64,000 nt of DNA from Candidatus Latescibacterota bacterium (GTDB lineage: Bacteria > Latescibacterota > UBA2968): assembly GCA_022821275.1 (NCBI GenBank), contig JAJEDY010000049.1:1-64000 (forward strand). Reading direction: 5' to 3'. Made by a program: the position numbers and the translations under genes. Shown piece after piece: positions 1-7,733 of this stretch (position 1 is the stretch's first letter; each line of letters starts with the position of its first letter). The notes under the pieces were generated by a model. The model ran no database searches and was not told the DNA's origin. It saw nothing but the letters and a program-made list of their open reading frames with translations.

Positions 1-128
1 TTACATTTGTCGGATATTGTCTTGGCGTATTCATCGCATGTCCTTTCTTTTTAAGGTTTTTGGATACCCTAAATTTGGACTGATGAATACGCTTTTTCAA
101 CTCTTTTTTCAGATCCCTATAATTTTAA

Positions 129-1100
129 AACAGCTTCTTAGCAAACCTAAACAAAAAATTTTCTAATCGCTTTTGGGGTCTGGTCTATCAAAAAAAGAAT
201 TTTAGTGGCGTTGGGACAGAGGATTTTATTAAGCAACTCGAACCCGTTGGTCTGAAAGCGTACCATGAGAATTTTTTGCGTCGCCAAAAGAGATTGGTTG
301 TCGTGATCGGCGATGTGGATATGGACCATGTTCTGACCAAATTGGACGAAGTCTATGGTAGTGAGCAAATATCGAACGAATCACCTTCTACGCAATTTCC
401 CAATCCTGAAATACTCGGAAAAAAAGTAAAAGACACATCAAAAAATCTCCGTATTGCCAAATTCTGGAAAAGTTGGCAAACCCCCCATTTAGGCCATCGC
501 GACTATGCAACCTTGCTCATTCTTGCTCGCGTTATGACCAAAACTTCAAATTCCCTGCGAGCTACTGTGATTGATGCTAAGCTTGTAAGACTTTTCAGAG
601 TGTCGTTTCACCACTATAAAGGATTTAGTTTGCTGAGTTGTACGGCAGACCTGTCGCCCGACACTTCCATAGATGCCATTGAGGCCACTATCCAGACAGA
701 ATTAGAGAAGATCAGGGCGCACGGCGTCTCCGAGGATGAATTTACTGCGGCTCAAAATTTGCATTTAAAGTCAATGTATTCCGACTTTTATGACCGCTCA
801 GACATGGCTCTTGAATTCGGGCGGGCATTTGCCCATGCCAACGATCCCTTGCTATATCCAAAATTAATAAAAGATCTCAAATCTGCCCGCAGAGACGACA
901 TCCCGCGCCTGGTAGATCAATACCTGACAAATGATAATTCGATAACGCTTTCCCTCACATTGCCAGCGCCGGAAAAACCAACTCAGAGAACCTCGCTATA
1001 CTATGGGATTATGGTATTGGTTTTGGCAGGTCTTGTATTGCTGGTGGGATGGGCTATAAGAAGATTAAGCTCTCCCGAAAGGCTATCCTCAAATGAATAG
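129..1100 (+). pseudogene. M16 (insulinase-family) peptidase, 5'-truncated remnant
   Basis: The open frame begins just after a TAA at 126-128 and reads directly into the end of a first M16 domain (GVGTEDF, then VVVIGDVD near 302-325), followed by a second M16-like domain and a C-terminal membrane helix (LYYGIMVLVLAGLVLLVGWA). The half that would carry the HxxEH zinc motif is missing, and no good start with a ribosome site is visible; a TTG at 276 is the first conventional start but lies inside the conserved domain. The frames upstream (1-128) do not look like M16. It overlaps the next M16 gene by 8 nt, the usual arrangement of paired catalytic and non-catalytic subunits. Most likely a decayed catalytic subunit, or a gene split by a frameshift near position 128. 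Confidence 0.6.
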
Positions 1101-2433
1101 ACTCCAGAGTGTAATCTTGGGCCTTGTGCTGTATTATCTGTGTAGTATCTCACCCACTTTTGCAGAAGTTACCAACCATCAAATTTTTTATCGCCAAGAC
1201 AAACGCGCCCCATTGACCAAAATTGATATTGTCTTTCTCGGAGCAGGCAAAAACCAGGAACCGTCTTCTCAAAATGGACTGGCAGAGATAGCTTCAAAGT
1301 TGATTTGGAAGGGCATAGAAAAGCGAGGGGACATAGATCCACTGGCAGTATTAGGCACTGAGCTATATGTCTTTGCCAACGCAACCTCCCTGACCATATC
1401 CGTTTCTACCCTGTCTGAGAATTGCGCTGAGTCTATAGAAAGAGTCCGCGATTTTATACACAACTTCGAGTTTTCTGTATCTGATCTGGAAGATGTGAAA
1501 AATCGAGAGGTGACTAATTATCGGAATGATCGGGAAAGATATACCACTAATCTTATGAGAAATTTTGCACTTGCACGAACAAAAGGCATAAAGAAACTCA
1601 GGTCCCTAAAAACGCTGAAGAACCTTTCTGCAAAGGACATCAGACAATATTATGACCGGCTTTTGAAAACAGAAGTGGTGTTTTTTAAGGTAATCTCAAA
1701 CCGAGATTCCACCGAGGTCGCGAAACTGCTTCGTCCAATTATAGAAGGACGAGAGACCCGACGACAGGCGGGCGGTTTTGTGCATTCATTAGCACCTTCA
1801 GAGGCCAATTATTATTTTGGTCCTTCGGCTTTTGTCTTTGAGAATTATTCAAACTTAAAGAACGTTTTCTGTTATTGGCTGATCCCCTATGGGAGTATAG
1901 GTGAAAGAAATTATATATCCCCAATGATATCCATGACGCTTGGGCGATATCTCTACAAATATTTCAGAGAAGAGTTGGGATTGGTCTATAGTACTGTTTG
2001 CAATTATCGATCATCAAGAAATATCAGGTTTCTCGAAATTTATGCAGATCCCCAGTTACAGAATAGCGAAGAACTGATCGCAAAAATGTCCGATTTCATC
2101 CGCGGACTTCCCGATAACCCCCGCTTTTGGGAGGGAATAAAAGAGTTGCGTGAGAATAGCAATGTCGTCTATGCTCATGTCCATGAACGATTGACACCAC
2201 AGCGAAGGCTGGACGATGAGGTAGATCGAGCCATCTATAATCCTGCAACCAGCAAAGGCGGTTATGATTCCGTCACCGATGCTGAGGTTCGAGCTTTTCT
2301 CGAAAAGTTCTTTGTGCCGGAGAATATGATCATGATCTTTGTCGGTCCGAAAGATAAGATTATAGACATCCTGAATAAACATTTGCCTGAAGTCGATATT
2401 CGCGTTCACGATACCAAAGAATTGATTGAGTAA
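1093..2433 (+). CDS. Non-catalytic M16 peptidase-like exported protein
   Basis: 446 residues with an N-terminal hydrophobic signal segment (about residues 5-24, ending TFAEV). The fold follows the M16 pattern: a first domain in which the zinc motif position reads GLAEIASKLIWKG (62-74), so neither HxxEH histidine nor glutamate is present, and a second domain with the YxxFREELGLVYS signature near residues 285-300. Paired M16 proteins often consist of an active and an inactive chain; this one is the inactive type and probably periplasmic or envelope-attached. It overlaps the truncated M16 gene upstream, so the pair may no longer make an active protease. Family assignment is confident; role is inferred. 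Confidence 0.75.
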   Translation: MNRLQSVILGLVLYYLCSISPTFAEVTNHQIFYRQDKRAPLTKIDIVFLGAGKNQEPSSQNGLAEIASKLIWKGIEKRGDIDPLAVLGTELYVFANATSLTISVSTLSENCAESIERVRDFIHNFEFSVSDLEDVKNREVTNYRNDRERYTTNLMRNFALARTKGIKKLRSLKTLKNLSAKDIRQYYDRLLKTEVVFFKVISNRDSTEVAKLLRPIIEGRETRRQAGGFVHSLAPSEANYYFGPSAFVFENYSNLKNVFCYWLIPYGSIGERNYISPMISMTLGRYLYKYFREELGLVYSTVCNYRSSRNIRFLEIYADPQLQNSEELIAKMSDFIRGLPDNPRFWEGIKELRENSNVVYAHVHERLTPQRRLDDEVDRAIYNPATSKGGYDSVTDAEVRAFLEKFFVPENMIMIFVGPKDKIIDILNKHLPEVDIRVHDTKELIE

Positions 2434-2442
2434 ACCGTCAGA

Positions 2443-2480
2443 ATCAGGATGGGCAGGATGTAAGGATGAGCAGGATGCAA
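2443..2480. repeat. Short tandem-like intergenic repeat (GGATGNGCAGGAT type)
   Basis: Two imperfect copies of GGATG(G/A)GCAGGATG(T/C)AA lie head to tail directly after the M16 gene stop. It is non-coding and has the look of a dispersed intergenic repeat. No terminator hairpin is evident here. Confidence 0.5.
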
Positions 2481-2530
2481 ACCCATAGGTCAGGGAACGT
2501 AGCAATAACCACCAGCAGGAGGAACCGACT

Positions 2531-3133
2531 GTGGAAGCGTTTATCATTTTATTCGTTCTCATTATCGTAGTTCTTGGGATTGCTGGCCGATGGGCAAAGA
2601 ATTTCTTTGGCTGTTGCTGCCACGAGTGTGGAACCAAAATGTAGCCATTTGAGAAACTGCCCGATGATGATAAGGCCGATATTCTGGAATACTTCAGGCA
2701 TTTTGAGGACCGCGAGCCACGCGAAGAGGGCATTTTCGCATGTGGAAATTGCCTGCTGGTGTACGATGACTTTTCGGGCGAAGAGTCATCAATGGATGGT
2801 GATGAAATGTCGTTCTGCAAGGTATGCCACTCTTATGGTGTATCGTACATAGGCCCCATGGTGGCTTCTGGCGAATTGGAGAAATTCCAGGAACGGAACA
2901 AAAACCTGATTGAACAAATCGAGTGTCTGCGATGTCAAAGAAAGCCTATGGGGGAGTATGACTGTGTGCCATGTGACACGGAGATCAAGATAACGGCTTG
3001 CCGGCGTTGCTATTCACTCTATGCTCAGATGTTTGTTAATGGCAGTCGATATAGATTTCAGGTCCTGCTTTCGGATAAGGGCGTAGTTAAAAAATCCCCC
3101 GACTCAAAATGGGGGCTATTTGAGGTTGGATAA
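2531..3133 (+). pseudogene. Membrane-anchored multi-zinc-ribbon protein with in-frame TAG
   Basis: A GTG at 2531 is preceded by AGGAGG with good spacing and opens a frame with one membrane helix (AFIILFVLIIVVLGIAG) and a first cysteine cluster (CCCHECG). Codon 38 is TAG (2642-2644). The same frame continues without another stop to 3133, with further CxxC pairs (CGNC, CKVC, CLRC, CVPC, CRRC) that clearly belong with the first. After the TAG there is no usual start until GTG 2759, which would lose one CxxC. So this is either a gene killed by one nonsense change, a TAG read-through gene, or a sequence error. Function unknown; zinc binding is inferred from the cysteine pairs. A strong terminator follows. 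Confidence 0.6.
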
Positions 3134-3152
3134 ACGCCCTGCAAAGCGGTCT

Positions 3153-3185
3153 AAAAAAGCCGACGCGCAAACGTCGGCTTTTTAT
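3153..3185 (+). terminator. Rho-independent terminator
   Basis: Stem AAAAAGCCGACG / CGTCGGCTTTTT with a six-base loop and a T-rich 3' side, 20 nt after the zinc-ribbon gene stop. Confidence 0.9.
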
Positions 3186-3234
3186 TTTTCCCAGTTTATC
3201 AGTTAAGCAGAACCGTAATGTATCAACGAAAAAA

Positions 3235-3387
3235 ATGGCACAATCTCAAATTGATTGTCACCTCAAAAAACTACAAGATTCGTTTTGTGTGCCTGCAATT
3301 GAGATTCTTTCACAGACAGGTCAACAGTGTCTTGTAGAAACTGTAATTCAATATTTTTCAAAGGATGATACATTAACTATCGCATAG
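3235..3387 (+). CDS. Possible 50-residue protein upstream of ACP
   Basis: ATG at 3235 to TAG at 3385-3387 gives 50 residues (starts MAQSQIDC, contains CVPAIEILSQTGQQC). It ends 8 nt before the acyl carrier protein start, and the ACP ribosome site AGGAGGGG overlaps its stop codon, an arrangement that would allow coupling. No clear Shine-Dalgarno precedes the ATG, only an A-rich stretch. I do not recognise it. It may be a chance frame in the leader of the ACP gene. Confidence 0.3.
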   Translation: MAQSQIDCHLKKLQDSFCVPAIEILSQTGQQCLVETVIQYFSKDDTLTIA

Positions 3388-3395
3388 GAGGGGTT

Positions 3396-3665
3396 ATGTC
3401 TATTGAACAGCGGGTCAAACAGGTGATCATTCGCACATTGTCTCTTGAAGTTGCTGCAGAAGAGATTGAAGATGAAGACGCGCTTTTTGGCGGTGGTCTG
3501 GGGCTTAATTCGATGGCGACGGTTGAGATCATTGTGGGTCTGGAAGAGGAATTTGGCATTGAAGTTCCAGATGAAGAGTTGCGCGTGGAACTGTTTGATA
3601 GCGTACAGACCATGGCCGGCTATGTTCGCACAGTGTTACAGAAAGTACCTGAGGTCGCCGGATAG
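3396..3665 (+). CDS. Acyl carrier protein
   Basis: 89 residues, acidic, PP-binding fold. The phosphopantetheine site is Ser39 in GLGLNSMATVEII, where most ACPs have DSL, so it is a divergent, probably dedicated carrier rather than the housekeeping AcpP. The downstream helix (EEEFGIEVPDEEL) is typical. A strong AGGAGGGG precedes the ATG. The next gene, 28 nt downstream, is a BtrH-like cysteine enzyme; in butirosin synthesis BtrH moves an acyl group from the carrier BtrI, so the pair probably forms an acyl transfer unit. No fatty-acid or polyketide synthase genes are adjacent. Confidence 0.85.
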   Translation: MSIEQRVKQVIIRTLSLEVAAEEIEDEDALFGGGLGLNSMATVEIIVGLEEEFGIEVPDEELRVELFDSVQTMAGYVRTVLQKVPEVAG

Positions 3666-3693
3666 ATAGAATAGATTTTTCGCTCGCACTTAG

Positions 3694-4737
3694 ATGATAC
3701 AGATTTTGAGACACGTCATGAAAAAATCGCTTCCCATACAGGTATCCCCACCCATCCACGGCTATCCCCGCCATGGCTATCGGCTTTCGATTATGTCACT
3801 TCACGATGCCTATATCCCCTGGTTCTTTTGCAATTACATCCAGCTATTCGCCGTTGACCTGTTGCATGAGAGCAAACATAACATCCGATTCAACTTCTAT
3901 TTTCAGGGACCGTATTCCCCGCCGTGGCTGTCTATATACACTGTTCCAAGGCGATCAATTGCTAAAGTATATCACCAGATTGTGCCGTATATTCGCGATC
4001 AGATTGATGAGGGCTTCTATGTCCAATTGATGGCCGATGAGTATTTCCTGCCACACACGCCATTTTATGAGAAAACCCATCATCCACATGCCATTCTCGT
4101 ATTCGGATATGATGACGATACAGAAATGCTTGAGACTCTGGGATTCAATCGAGCGAGGGATTATGCTGTTTCAGGGGTTGCGTATTCAGGTTTTGAAGCG
4201 GCGTTTCGCTGGATTGATCCCGCAAAAGGCGGATCGTATCGGGTGACTCTTTTTGAGTATAACGAGGACGGTGTCTATGAGTTTGACATTGACGCAGTCA
4301 GAGATCAGTTGCGAGCCTATATCTATTCTGAGAATCCATCTATCCACTATCGGATGTTGCGTAAGCCAGTTGAAGGCGTCTTTGGGATGGCGACGTATAA
4401 GCTCTTGCGAGAATACTTTACTCATTTGTTTGTTCATCCTCGGTTGTGGGATCGGCGGCATTTGTTCACGCTTTGGGAGCACAAGCGTTGTATGTTAGAC
4501 AGGTTTGCTTACCTGGAGGAGCATGGATATTTGCGTCCGTCAGATCAGTTTCATCAGGCGTACAAGGAGGTTGAACAGAAGGCGCATCAGATTCATCTGA
4601 TGATGCTTAAATTGCGAGCGTTAGGAGAAATCAAGAGAGCGTGGGATATAGATCGTATTCTGAAGATTATCACCTTGTTAGATGATATTTCTCAAAGGGA
4701 AGAGCGCATACTAAAAAATGTTTTGAAAGTGCTTTAA
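3694..4737 (+). CDS. BtrH-like / C39-like papain-fold acyltransferase candidate
   Basis: 347 residues from ATG 3694 (an in-frame ATG at 3718 is also possible). The N-terminal half shows the pattern of the BtrH/C39-like papain fold: Cys46 in WFFCNY, a VQLMADEYFLP strand, then His132 in HAILVFGYDDD with Asp140 nearby. These would be the Cys-His-Asp centre. The C-terminal half is helical and charged. In the BtrH family such enzymes transfer an acyl chain from an acyl carrier protein to an amine; the ACP gene immediately upstream supports that. Substrate unknown. It could also be a cysteine peptidase of the C39-like group. Followed by a bidirectional terminator at 4841. Confidence 0.6.
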   Translation: MIQILRHVMKKSLPIQVSPPIHGYPRHGYRLSIMSLHDAYIPWFFCNYIQLFAVDLLHESKHNIRFNFYFQGPYSPPWLSIYTVPRRSIAKVYHQIVPYIRDQIDEGFYVQLMADEYFLPHTPFYEKTHHPHAILVFGYDDDTEMLETLGFNRARDYAVSGVAYSGFEAAFRWIDPAKGGSYRVTLFEYNEDGVYEFDIDAVRDQLRAYIYSENPSIHYRMLRKPVEGVFGMATYKLLREYFTHLFVHPRLWDRRHLFTLWEHKRCMLDRFAYLEEHGYLRPSDQFHQAYKEVEQKAHQIHLMMLKLRALGEIKRAWDIDRILKIITLLDDISQREERILKNVLKVL

Positions 4738-4840
4738 AGCGGTATATTTTGAATAGGCTCACACTGGCACGGATATTGCAGATAATATAAGGACAGCGGG
4801 ATTGACTGTTCTAAAATATCGTAAATCACATAAGCCGAAA

Positions 4841-4880
4841 AAATCCCCCATCGCGTATTATTGCGATGGGGGATTGATTT
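4841..4880. terminator. Bidirectional rho-independent terminator
   Basis: Stem AATCCCCCATCGC / GCGATGGGGGATT, 8-nt loop, A-rich on the left and T-rich on the right. It lies between convergent genes ending at 4737 (+) and 4907 (-). The rest of 4738-4906 holds nothing else I can support. Confidence 0.85.
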
Positions 4881-4906
4881 TGGGGTTTAGCGGGCTGATC
4901 GCTTTC

Positions 4907-5683
4907 TCAAACTTTCCCTTGCTCGATCAATTTGAGGAAGGTCTCGTCTTCGCCCAGGTAGCGTTTGTTGCACAGGTCGCAATCGAGGCAGGAGCGTTCG
5001 TAGCAATTTTTGTGAATGCGAATGGGATATTGTTTTTGGAAGGCTTCGTTGCATCTGTTTGAACAGAAGACATAGCGCATCTGGGTGGTGCCGAAGGCCG
5101 CATAGACAATGATATTTTCATCACCATCATCGGCGAGTGCTTTTTCGCACCAGCTACATATTCCCGTTTCCTCTTTTGCGCGGGATTCGCGTTTGCGCTG
5201 GATTTCTTCGTCGGTCCAGGAAAATTCGATGTATTCGACATTTTCTTTTGGGACTTTGGCGCGTACAACGCCATTTGTGATGCCGAGTACAAAGTCGCCT
5301 TTGGTGTCGAATGTGGTGCCGCATTCGATGATACGTCCACTTTGCAAGTGGATGTGAGATTGGCCTTCTTCGGGCGAGATGAATGAAAACCAACCGCAAC
5401 TGGAACACACAGTTGTAAAGAGAAATTGCCGCAGGGTTTTGTGGCCACAGGATGGACAGTGGCCCTCTTGCATGAGTCTCAGGTCGCGCAGGGAGGCTCT
5501 GGCGGCTTCACGCACGGTTTCATTAACTTCATCAAGGGCTTCGTCGAGATCATCTTGATCCTCTTGTGCGAGGAGGTCCATGGCTTCCTGAACGTGCTCG
5601 TCTTGCCCTTCGATGTGGATTTGTCTTTCTTTGCTTGTACCATTGTCTGGTTCAGCATTTTTACTAAAGAAACGTCTCAGCAT
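4907..5683 (-). CDS. Zinc-ribbon protein of unknown function
   Basis: 258 residues from ATG 5683, which has GAGG six bases upstream; a GTG at 5695 is a weaker alternative. Order: acidic helical N-terminus (about 25-70, rich in D/E), a zinc ribbon CPSCG...CSSCGW, a beta-rich middle, then a treble-clef/TRASH-like cluster (CSWC, CSNRC) and a closing CLDCDLC. At least ten cysteines are in CxxC pairs. I do not recognise the family. It stands alone between two convergent/divergent boundaries; a TTGACA at 5756-5761 (minus strand) with a weak TACTTT 17 nt on could be its promoter. Confidence 0.7.
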   Translation of the reverse strand: MLRRFFSKNAEPDNGTSKERQIHIEGQDEHVQEAMDLLAQEDQDDLDEALDEVNETVREAARASLRDLRLMQEGHCPSCGHKTLRQFLFTTVCSSCGWFSFISPEEGQSHIHLQSGRIIECGTTFDTKGDFVLGITNGVVRAKVPKENVEYIEFSWTDEEIQRKRESRAKEETGICSWCEKALADDGDENIIVYAAFGTTQMRYVFCSNRCNEAFQKQYPIRIHKNCYERSCLDCDLCNKRYLGEDETFLKLIEQGKV

Positions 5684-5806
5684 TTGGGTCCTCACTTGAA
5701 AGCGTCGAATACGATCTTTTATACTTACTTATAAAGTAGGATATAAGACCGAATATGTCAACCTCGTACACAGGGAAAATAGAGGTAAATTTGGGGATAT
5801 GGACTA

Positions 5807-6574
5807 TCAGAGCCGGTGCATGTGGAATCCGCCATCAACCGGGATTGCCGCGCCGGTTGTGAAGTCGAAATAGCCGAGTCCAATGGCGGCTACAGCTTTG
5901 CCGATGTCTTCGGGTTGTCCCCACCTGCGGATGGGGGTCAGGCCCTCGGCGATCAGGTGGTCGTATTTTTCTTTTACGGGTCCCGTCATGTCGGTCTGGA
6001 TGATGCCCGGTTGGATTTCATTGACGGGGATGCCGTGTTCTGCGAGCCGGTCGGCAAATAGGCGCGTCATCATGCTCAGGCCGGCTTTTGAGACGCAGTA
6101 TTCGCCGCGCGCTGTCGAAGAGGTGTAGGCCGATATGGAGGTGATGACGACGATGCGCGGTGTTTGTATTTTTCCCTGTTCTTTAAGTGTTATCATGTGG
6201 TTCGCCGCGTATTGGGTTAAAAAGTAGGGTCCTTTGAGGTTGGTGTCCATGACGTCTTCATAGCTTTCTGGCGTGGCTTCGAGTATGTCGGCGCGCACGC
6301 GGGGGGCAATGCCGGCGTTGTTGACGAGCATGTCGAGGCGGCCAAAGGCGTCGAGTGTGGTATCGACGAGGCGTTTGCCGTCTTCTATGCGGGTTATGTC
6401 GCCCTGACAAATGTGGACGTTTTGCCCGCGTTCTCGAACGCCCGTTGCGGTTTCTTCTGCGGCTGCCTGGTTGCCGGCGTAGTTGACGAGGATGTCGTAG
6501 CCCGCGTCGGCAAGGCAGAACGCAATGCCTCTGCCGATGCCTCTGCTGGATCCGGTGACGAGTGCTGCTGGCAT
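5807..6574 (-). CDS. SDR-family NAD(P)-dependent oxidoreductase (FabG-like)
   Basis: 255 residues, the usual length for classical short-chain dehydrogenases. Nucleotide-binding GSSRGIG (8-14), NNAG (85-88), Asn112 and the catalytic triad Ser146, Tyr159, Lys163 are all present. C-terminal PVDGGF is typical. The inserted loop ITLKEQGKIQTPR near 128-140 is seen in 3-ketoacyl-ACP-reductase-like members that act on sugars. It reduces a carbonyl or oxidises an alcohol; the substrate cannot be read from the sequence. Start ATG 6574 has AGGAGG just upstream. Divergent from the metallo-hydrolase gene. Confidence 0.85.
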   Translation of the reverse strand: MPAALVTGSSRGIGRGIAFCLADAGYDILVNYAGNQAAAEETATGVRERGQNVHICQGDITRIEDGKRLVDTTLDAFGRLDMLVNNAGIAPRVRADILEATPESYEDVMDTNLKGPYFLTQYAANHMITLKEQGKIQTPRIVVITSISAYTSSTARGEYCVSKAGLSMMTRLFADRLAEHGIPVNEIQPGIIQTDMTGPVKEKYDHLIAEGLTPIRRWGQPEDIGKAVAAIGLGYFDFTTGAAIPVDGGFHMHRL

Positions 6575-6666
6575 GGTTCCTCCTGTTTTTTGTTGCGAAT
6601 ATTTTTTATGGAGATAAGATAAGGTATATGCGGGTAAGTGCGAAGTGCAAAGTTGGAGGTAAAAGA

Positions 6667-7530
6667 ATGGCGATTGTAGATTATAGACAAAGTGGTGGTT
6701 GCGATGTGTGGGTGTTATCTGCCGGGTATGTGAGGATGGATGGTGGCGCGATGTTTGGGGTTGTGCCCCGTCCGTTGTGGGAGAGGTGTTATGCGCCCGA
6801 TGAACGCAATCGCATTGGGTTGACGATGAATTGTTTGCTTGTGAGAGGGCAGGGGGAGGTCGTACTGATTGAGACCGGGTTTGGGGGCAAGGTGACGGAG
6901 AAGCTGCGGGAGATTTACGCGCTCGATGAGTCGGATGGGCTTTTGGCGTCTCTGGAGGTGCTGCATATTGCGCCCGAGGAGATTACGCGGGTTGTGTTGA
7001 CGCATTTGCATCAGGATCATGCCGGGGGGTGTACGGTGCAAGAGGGGGAGGAATATGTGCCCGCTTTTCCAAATGCGACTTATTATGTGCAAAAGGGGGA
7101 ATGGGAGGATGCAGAGAATGCCGATGGTCAGACTGTGAATGGGTACCGATACGAGGAGGTGATGAGGCCATTGTCACCTGTGCTCGCGCTGTTGGATGGG
7201 GATGAGCGTATTTGTTCTTTTGTTGAGGTGGTGGTTACGCCAGGGCATACGCGCAGGCATCAATCTGTGCTGGTGCATACGGGTGAGGATACGTTCTGTT
7301 TTGTGGGGGATTTGATTCCCACGACGCATCACGTAAAACCGATTTATGTGATGGCGTATGATCTGTATCCGCGGCAGACCTATCTGGTTAAGCAAGAGAT
7401 TATGGAGAGGGCAGTTGCAGAGAACTGGATTATGGTGTGGCCGCACGATCCGGATGTTGCATGGGGGCGATTGCGAAGAGGTGATGCGGGTGGTTATGAA
7501 GTGAGACGTGAAATCCACGAAGGACACTAA
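6667..7530 (+). CDS. Metallo-beta-lactamase-fold hydrolase
   Basis: 287 residues from ATG 6667, which is preceded by GGAGGT; the frame is open further upstream but the family start and ribosome site favour 6667. Zinc motif HLHQDHAGG (113-121), then a His in VVTPGHTRRH and Asp in FVGDLIPTTHH, consistent with a binuclear metal site of the lactonase/glyoxalase II type. The last residues EIHEGH are encoded by the start of a dispersed intergenic repeat (7508 on), so the gene's natural end may have been replaced. Substrate unknown; N-acyl-homoserine lactonase-like is one possibility among several. Confidence 0.8.
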   Translation: MAIVDYRQSGGCDVWVLSAGYVRMDGGAMFGVVPRPLWERCYAPDERNRIGLTMNCLLVRGQGEVVLIETGFGGKVTEKLREIYALDESDGLLASLEVLHIAPEEITRVVLTHLHQDHAGGCTVQEGEEYVPAFPNATYYVQKGEWEDAENADGQTVNGYRYEEVMRPLSPVLALLDGDERICSFVEVVVTPGHTRRHQSVLVHTGEDTFCFVGDLIPTTHHVKPIYVMAYDLYPRQTYLVKQEIMERAVAENWIMVWPHDPDVAWGRLRRGDAGGYEVRREIHEGH

Positions 7531-7643
7531 GGGACACGAAGATACCAGATGTAAGAGCACTCACACAAAGCCACAAAATGCACAAAAGACACAAAAGAGA
7601 GGTGTATGTAGGGACGCCCCTTGTGGTCGCCCGTTTTCGCCGA
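7508..7643. repeat. Dispersed intergenic repeat block
   Basis: Contains GAAATCCACGAAGGACAC, GGGACACGAAGA, repeated CACAAA(A/G) words, and GGGACGCCCCTTGTGGTCGCCC, which nearly folds on itself. Such words are typical of short repeats scattered between genes. The block begins inside the hydrolase gene and ends just before the promoter of the defence operon. Confidence 0.5.
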
Positions 7644-7648
7644 TTCGG

Positions 7649-7677
7649 TTGACAAACATGATTTCTGTGACTATACA
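7649..7677 (+). promoter_or_regulatory. Sigma-70-type promoter of the defence operon
   Basis: TTGACA (7649-7654), 17-nt spacer, TATACA (7672-7677). It lies 57 nt before the nuclease-methylase ATG at 7734. No clear Shine-Dalgarno precedes that ATG (AATAAAATCAAA). Confidence 0.65.
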
Positions 7678-7733
7678 TGTGCCCCATAGGGTATCAACTT
7701 CTATAAACACAGCATACGACGAATAAAATCAAA

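Noticed and set aside
2642-2644. Pyrrolysine at the amber codon
   Set aside because: No pyrrolysine genes or PYLIS-like structure seen in the window; kept only as a low-probability option within the amber finding.
2056-2820. 254-codon open frame on the minus strand
   Set aside because: Antisense to the M16 gene and the zinc-ribbon gene, low-complexity Ser-rich product, no ribosome site or family.
4802-5062. 86-codon plus-strand frame
   Set aside because: Runs through the bidirectional terminator and antisense to the zinc-ribbon gene.
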